From: Nocardioides anomalus
GTDB lineage: Bacteria > Actinomycetota > Actinomycetes > Propionibacteriales > Nocardioidaceae
Assembly (NCBI RefSeq): GCF_011046535.1
Contig: NZ_CP049257.1
Span: 1,302,001-1,366,000 of the forward strand
Reading direction: 5' to 3'
Length of the DNA stretch: 64,000 nt
The notes below the pieces were generated by a model. That model did not search any database, was not told the origin of the DNA, and worked only from the letters and a program-made list of their open reading frames with translations. Positions 60,829 to 64,000 of the stretch are shown piece by piece (the stretch's first letter is position 1; each line of letters starts with the position of its first letter). Made by a program: the position numbers and the translations under genes.

Positions 60829-61652
60829 TGCGCCCCCTGGGCCTGCCGCACGATGTCCAGGATCCGCTGGTCGATCCAGGAGCTGTCGGGCGCGACCCGC
60901 ATCTCGTAGTTCTCGGTGCCGACCCACGCCTGGAAGTCCCGAGCGCCCTGCGCCCGCGCGAAGGACTCGAGCTCCTCCTCGAGCTCCGCGGTCACCGGGA
61001 CCTTCTCCGACTCGGTCGACGCGGTGAGGTAGAGCTCGTTCAGCGCCAGCAACCGCGACAGCTCCGGGATCGGCGTCGCGTGGTCGTCGACCCGCAGGTC
61101 GACCGCGATGTCGTCCAGCCCGCCGTACCCCGCGCCGTCGCGCACCACCAGCAGCGCCGCCGACTGCCGCCCGCGCGCGTCCCCGCCCGCCTCGTCCCCG
61201 GCCGCGAGCGCGGCCAGCAGCCGCTCGGCCAGGGGCGCGGTCTCGTCCGAGCCCAGCCACGCCGCCTCCATGGCGTCGACGACCTCCTCACCGGCCAGGA
61301 TGTTGCCCTGGATCGCGTACCCGTCCCCGGTCACGCTCCCCGCCCAGTCCAGGCAGGCCTGCCCGGTGTGCGAGGCCGCCCCGCCGTCGGAGTCCACGAT
61401 CCCCACCTGCCGGTGGTCGCGGCCCTCGTCGTCCTCGAGCAGCCGCTGCAGGGCCACGCCCGCGGTCGCGCCGTCGTCCATGTGCGAGAGGGCCTGGCCC
61501 TTGTAGGCCACGTTGGCGTCCGCCTGCGTGGCGATGGCGCCGACCCCGGCCACCGCGGCCGGGACCGCCGAGCCCACGGCCAGGAACTTCGAGGCCACCG
61601 CGACGCCCCACGACTCGCCGTCTGCGGAGCGGGCCACGATCGAGAAGGTCAT
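60825..61652 (-). CDS. DUF1028 family protein (Ntn-hydrolase-like)
   Basis: The 275 residues start MTFSIVARSADGESWGVAVA, the canonical DUF1028 opening, and contain the signature GVGAIATQADANVAYKGQAL, IVDSDGGAASHTGQACLDW, YAIQGNILAGEEVV and DLRVDDHATPIPEL. DUF1028 proteins have an Ntn-like fold but no settled reaction. A C-terminal extension of about 60 residues goes beyond the core. ATG 61652 has TAGGGT 6 nt upstream. It shares a GTGA overlap with glpK downstream. Confidence 0.92.
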   Translation of the reverse strand: MTFSIVARSADGESWGVAVASKFLAVGSAVPAAVAGVGAIATQADANVAYKGQALSHMDDGATAGVALQRLLEDDEGRDHRQVGIVDSDGGAASHTGQACLDWAGSVTGDGYAIQGNILAGEEVVDAMEAAWLGSDETAPLAERLLAALAAGDEAGGDARGRQSAALLVVRDGAGYGGLDDIAVDLRVDDHATPIPELSRLLALNELYLTASTESEKVPVTAELEEELESFARAQGARDFQAWVGTENYEMRVAPDSSWIDQRILDIVRQAQGAQ

Positions 61653-61658
61653 GAGGGG

Positions 61659-61664
61659 ACCCTA
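61659..61664 (-). promoter_or_regulatory. Leaderless -10 (TAGGGT) of the DUF1028-glpK operon
   Basis: TAGGGT on the minus strand (61664-61659) ends 6 nt before ATG 61652. Confidence 0.55.
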
Positions 61665-61747
61665 GTGGCGGGGTGGGGGTGCTTCTGGGTGCTGCGGCTC
61701 GTGGTGCGGGCTCTCGGGTCCGGCCGCCTGTGGACTGACTCGGCCTC

Positions 61748-61879
61748 CGCCGGACCGCAGCCCCCTCACCGAACGCAACCGACGCCGTGTTGCACGCGAC
61801 TGCTCCCAGCCCTCTTACGTCTCGTGTGCGTGCCCCACGCCGCGGGTCTAGCGTTCGGCGAGGGGGCTGCGGTCCGGCG
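61748..61879. repeat. 132-bp inverted repeat (29-bp arms) in the DUF1028-pfk gap
   Basis: The arms at 61748-61776 and 61851-61879 match over 29 bp with a single mismatch. The loop of 74 nt (61777-61850) has no open frame and no obvious inner stem. It lies 96 bp beyond the start of the DUF1028 gene and some 480 bp before pfk, inside a 703-bp gap without genes. It is not a terminator for any adjacent gene, since both neighbours start here. Origin unknown; compare 62041-62162 and 44824-44932. Confidence 0.85.
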
Positions 61880-62040
61880 ATGGCCGGGTCAGCCCACAGG
61901 CGGCCTGGTCTGGCGGCGGCACCCTCGCCTTCGCCTTCACGTGGGTGGGGGGAGTGCGGTTCGGGTCATCGCACATCGGGACCGCAGCATGGTCGCCGAA
62001 GGCGGCCGCGCTTGTGGGGCGGGGCGCAGCCTCGCCCTCA

Positions 62041-62162
62041 GCGCGCCCTCACCAGCCAGACCGGGTCCCGCTGTCAAGGACGGACCTGTCGCCGAAGGCC
62101 GCTGTCCGCCGCGAAGTGGCGCGCAGCGTCCTTGACAGCGGGAGTCGGGCTGGTGAGCGCGC
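62041..62162. repeat. 122-bp composite inverted repeat upstream of pfk
   Basis: A perfect 16-bp stem (62067-62082 with 62127-62142) continues outwards, past a small internal loop, into a second stem CTCACCAGCC/GGCTGGTGAG (62048-62057 with 62148-62157) and then GCGCG/CGCGC (62041-62045 with 62158-62162). The loop is 44 nt. A 12-bp direct repeat GTCGCCGAAGGC occurs in this loop (near 62088) and again near 61990. Between 62163 and 62355 no further structure was noticed. A role in pfk control or a mobile-repeat origin are both possible. Confidence 0.85.
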
Positions 62163-62355
62163 GGCCGCAACGTGATTGGTCTCGGCACGAGCAAGAACCG
62201 TCGATGCCGGCAGAGACCGGACGCCAAGCACGAAGAACCCCCACGGCAGGCCCGCGTCACACGCAGGAAACCTGGGAGTGGTGCGCGGACGCCTTGGTCA
62301 CTACCCTCGACCACGACTTGAACGATCCAATTTTCTCCAGAGCCAGGAGCAAAAC

Positions 62356-63384
62356 ATGCGTGTGGGTGTGCTGACCGGTGGGGGCGACTGCCCTGGGCTG
62401 AACGCGGTCATCCGGGCCGTCGTGCGGCGGGGGGTGCGCGACCACTCCTTCGAGTTCGTCGGGTTCCGGGACGGGTGGCGGGGGCCGCTCGAGGGGCTGA
62501 CGATGGAGCTGGGGATCGAGCAGTGCCGGGGGATCCTGCCGCGGGGCGGGACGATCCTCGGGTCGTCGCGGACCAACCCGTTCAAGATCGACGGCGGGGT
62601 CGAGCAGATCCAGGAGAACCTCCAGAAGCACGGCGTGGACGCGCTGGTGGCCATCGGTGGTGAGGACACGCTCGGCGTGGCGACCAAGCTGGCCGAGCTG
62701 GGGGTCGACGTGGTCGGCGTACCGAAGACCATCGACAACGACCTGTCCGGGACCGACTTCACCTTCGGCTTCGACACCGCCGTCAACATCGCCACCGAGG
62801 CCATCGACCGGCTGCACACCACCGCCGAGTCGCACCACCGGGTGCTGGTCGTCGAGGTCATGGGTCGGCACGCCGGGTGGATCGCGCTGCACGCGGGCAT
62901 CGCCGGCGGGGCGAGCGCGGTGCTCATCCCGGAGCAGCCGTTCGACATCGAGAAGCTGTGTGACTACGTCGAGACGCGCTTCGAGACGCACTACGCGCCG
63001 ATCATCGTGGTCTCCGAGGGCGCCGTGCCGGCCGAGGGCGGCGACATGACGCTGGTGTCGGGCGAGAAGGACGCGTTCGGCCACGTGCGGCTGGGCGGCA
63101 TCGGCGACCGGATCGCCGGTGAGATCGAGGCCCGCACCGGCAAGGAGGCGCGCGCGGTCGTGCTCGGCCACGTCCAGCGCGGTGGCACGCCGACGGCGTT
63201 CGACCGCTGGCTGGCCACCCGCTTCGGGCTGCACGCCATCGACGCGGTGGCCGACAAGGACTTCGGCACCATGGTGGCGCTGCGCGGCACCGACATCGTC
63301 CGCGTGCCGCTGAGCGAGGGCACCGCGGAGCTGAAGCTCGTCAGCGCCGAGGAGTACGCCGAGGCCGCGGTCTTCTTCGGCTGA
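62356..63384 (+). CDS. pfkA: 6-phosphofructokinase (signature residues of the PPi-dependent or mixed actinobacterial type)
   Basis: Phosphorylates fructose-6-phosphate at C1 in glycolysis. ATG 62356 follows AGGAG with 6 nt spacing, and the 342 residues are the usual length. Motifs: GVLTGGGDCPGLNAVIR, IGGEDTLGVATKLAELG, VGVPKTIDNDLSGTDFTFGF, EVMGRHAGWIALHAG and VVLGHVQRGGTPTAFDRW. The D of GGED and the K of PKTIDND are residues linked to PPi use (positions 104 and 124 in E. coli numbering); ATP enzymes usually have Gly at both. Actinobacterial ATP- and PPi-dependent enzymes are close, so the donor is inference. Confidence 0.94.
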   Translation: MRVGVLTGGGDCPGLNAVIRAVVRRGVRDHSFEFVGFRDGWRGPLEGLTMELGIEQCRGILPRGGTILGSSRTNPFKIDGGVEQIQENLQKHGVDALVAIGGEDTLGVATKLAELGVDVVGVPKTIDNDLSGTDFTFGFDTAVNIATEAIDRLHTTAESHHRVLVVEVMGRHAGWIALHAGIAGGASAVLIPEQPFDIEKLCDYVETRFETHYAPIIVVSEGAVPAEGGDMTLVSGEKDAFGHVRLGGIGDRIAGEIEARTGKEARAVVLGHVQRGGTPTAFDRWLATRFGLHAIDAVADKDFGTMVALRGTDIVRVPLSEGTAELKLVSAEEYAEAAVFFG

Positions 63385-63476
63385 CCTACCGCCGCCGGCG
63401 CGGGAGGGGAGATTGGTCGCTCACCCTTTGGGGTACGGCTGAGGTCACTCACCGCCGCTGGACCCGGAGGAGCGAG

Positions 63477-64000
63477 ATGAGCACCACCGCGAGCGAGCCC
63501 GTCGACGTCAACGGGCCCGAGCCCGACCTCAAGCGGGTGATGGGCCCCAAGCTCCTGCTGCTCTTCGTCGTCGGCGACATCCTCGGGGCCGGCGTGTACG
63601 CCGTCACCGGCGACATGGCCGGCGTCGTGGGCGGCATCGTCTGGGTGCCGTTCCTCGTCGCCTTCGCGGTGGCCGCGCTCACCGCGATGTCCTACCTCGA
63701 GCTCGTCACGAAGTACCCCCAGGCCGCCGGCGCCGCGCTCTACACGCACAAGGCGTTCGGCATCCACTTCGTCACGTTCCTGGTGGCCTTCGCCGTCATC
63801 TGCTCGGGCATCACCAGCGCCTCGACCAGCTCCAACGTGCTGGCCCAGAACTTCACCGGCGGCCTGATGGCCAACGGCTGGATGGACAGTGAGCCCTCGA
63901 AGGGGCTGATCACCTGGATCGCGCTGGCCTTCATGGTCCTGCTGGCGCTGGTCAACCTGCGCGGCGTGGGCGAGTCGGTGAAGTTCAACGTCGTCCTCAC
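63477..64000 (+). CDS. APC-family amino acid permease, N-terminal part (cut by window end)
   Basis: The first 174 codons of a polytopic transporter. ATG 63477 follows GGAGG at 6 nt, so the start is secure. The first helix reads MGPKLLLLFVVGDILGAGVYAVTGDMAGVVGGIV across two parts, carrying the G-D-I-L-G-A-G-V-Y motif that APC carriers use for the substrate carboxyl group. Then come FLVAFAVAALTAMSYLEL, PQAAGAALYTHKAFG and FLVAFAVICSGITSASTSS. The gene is open at 64000. The amino acid carried is unknown. Confidence 0.9.
   Translation, partial: MSTTASEPVDVNGPEPDLKRVMGPKLLLLFVVGDILGAGVYAVTGDMAGVVGGIVWVPFLVAFAVAALTAMSYLELVTKYPQAAGAALYTHKAFGIHFVTFLVAFAVICSGITSASTSSNVLAQNFTGGLMANGWMDSEPSKGLITWIALAFMVLLALVNLRGVGESVKFNVVL

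Noticed and set aside
61665..62355. A CRISPR array or tRNA in the repeat-rich gap
   Set aside because: The repeats are inverted pairs, not regularly spaced direct repeats, and no cloverleaf or CCA-like end was seen.

Overview
The DNA is very GC-rich, packed with overlapping genes, and uses GTG and occasionally TTG starts. It carries the actinobacterial four-subunit cytochrome aa3 oxidase with CtaF and a fused-type cytochrome bcc complex (diheme QcrC). Together these point to a high-GC actinobacterium. A nocardioform such as Nocardioides or a relative in the Propionibacteriales is my best guess, but that is inference from gene content only. No tRNA, rRNA, CRISPR array, transposase or phage gene was seen.

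Layout. (1) 0-2.3 kb: end of ctaC, ctaD (one apparent frameshift) and ctaF. (2) 2.5-10.7 kb: an L,D-transpeptidase, a divergent MarR pair, an OmpR-type two-component system, a GT87 mannosyltransferase-like protein, a TolB-like propeller protein and a small secreted protein. (3) 10.8-17.8 kb: ctaE-qcrC-qcrA-qcrB on the minus strand from a leaderless promoter, then divergently a CtaG-like assembly factor, a receiver-like protein and trpD. (4) 17.8-24.3 kb: a giant secreted Fn3-like repeat protein (one apparent frameshift) between two paralogous polytopic membrane proteins. (5) 24.4-31.3 kb: a RAM-domain protein, an exonuclease/GIY-YIG fusion, RNase J, a GT-C-like membrane protein and a NYN-domain protein. 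(6) 31.3-35.2 kb: a c-di-AMP (ydaO-type) riboswitch ahead of an NlpC/P60 endopeptidase, then two membrane metallopeptidases. (7) 35.2-44.7 kb: a Tad/Flp pilus locus (cpaB, cpaE, tadA, VWA-tadB fusion, tadC, a NarL-type two-component system, two flp pilins). (8) 45-58 kb: acyl-CoA synthetase, SRPBCC protein, ArsA-like ATPase, Cys-rich protein, two ROK sugar kinases, a PlsC acyltransferase and MacS. MacR lies 3.3 kb away, beyond a block of two paralogous membrane proteins and a flavin reductase-like gene. (9) 57-64 kb: arylamine N-acetyltransferase, GNAT protein, coiled-coil protein, glycerol kinase, DUF1028 protein, 6-phosphofructokinase and an APC permease cut by the window end.

From memory, the backbone (ctaC/F, qcrBAC-ctaE, trpD, exonuclease/UvrC-like protein, NlpC/P60, fadD15, SRPBCC, ArsA-like, small protein, PlsC) matches the M. 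tuberculosis Rv2181-Rv2200c neighbourhood. The other blocks look like lineage-specific insertions into a conserved respiration and envelope region.

How it works together: CtaCDEF and QcrABC form the bcc-aa3 respiratory chain and the CtaG-like protein helps assemble it. NlpC/P60, the L,D-transpeptidase and the metallopeptidases act on cell wall and membrane proteins. The Tad genes build a surface pilus under a likely dedicated two-component system. ROK kinase, phosphofructokinase and glycerol kinase feed glycolysis, and FadD and PlsC serve lipid synthesis.

The most notable structural signals are: an inverted, diverged copy of the qcrB 3' end; three very large intergenic palindromes; many -10 boxes exactly 6-7 nt before start codons (leaderless mRNAs); four convergent gene pairs whose stop codons share one CTAG; and Flp pilins with an identical C-X11-C tail.
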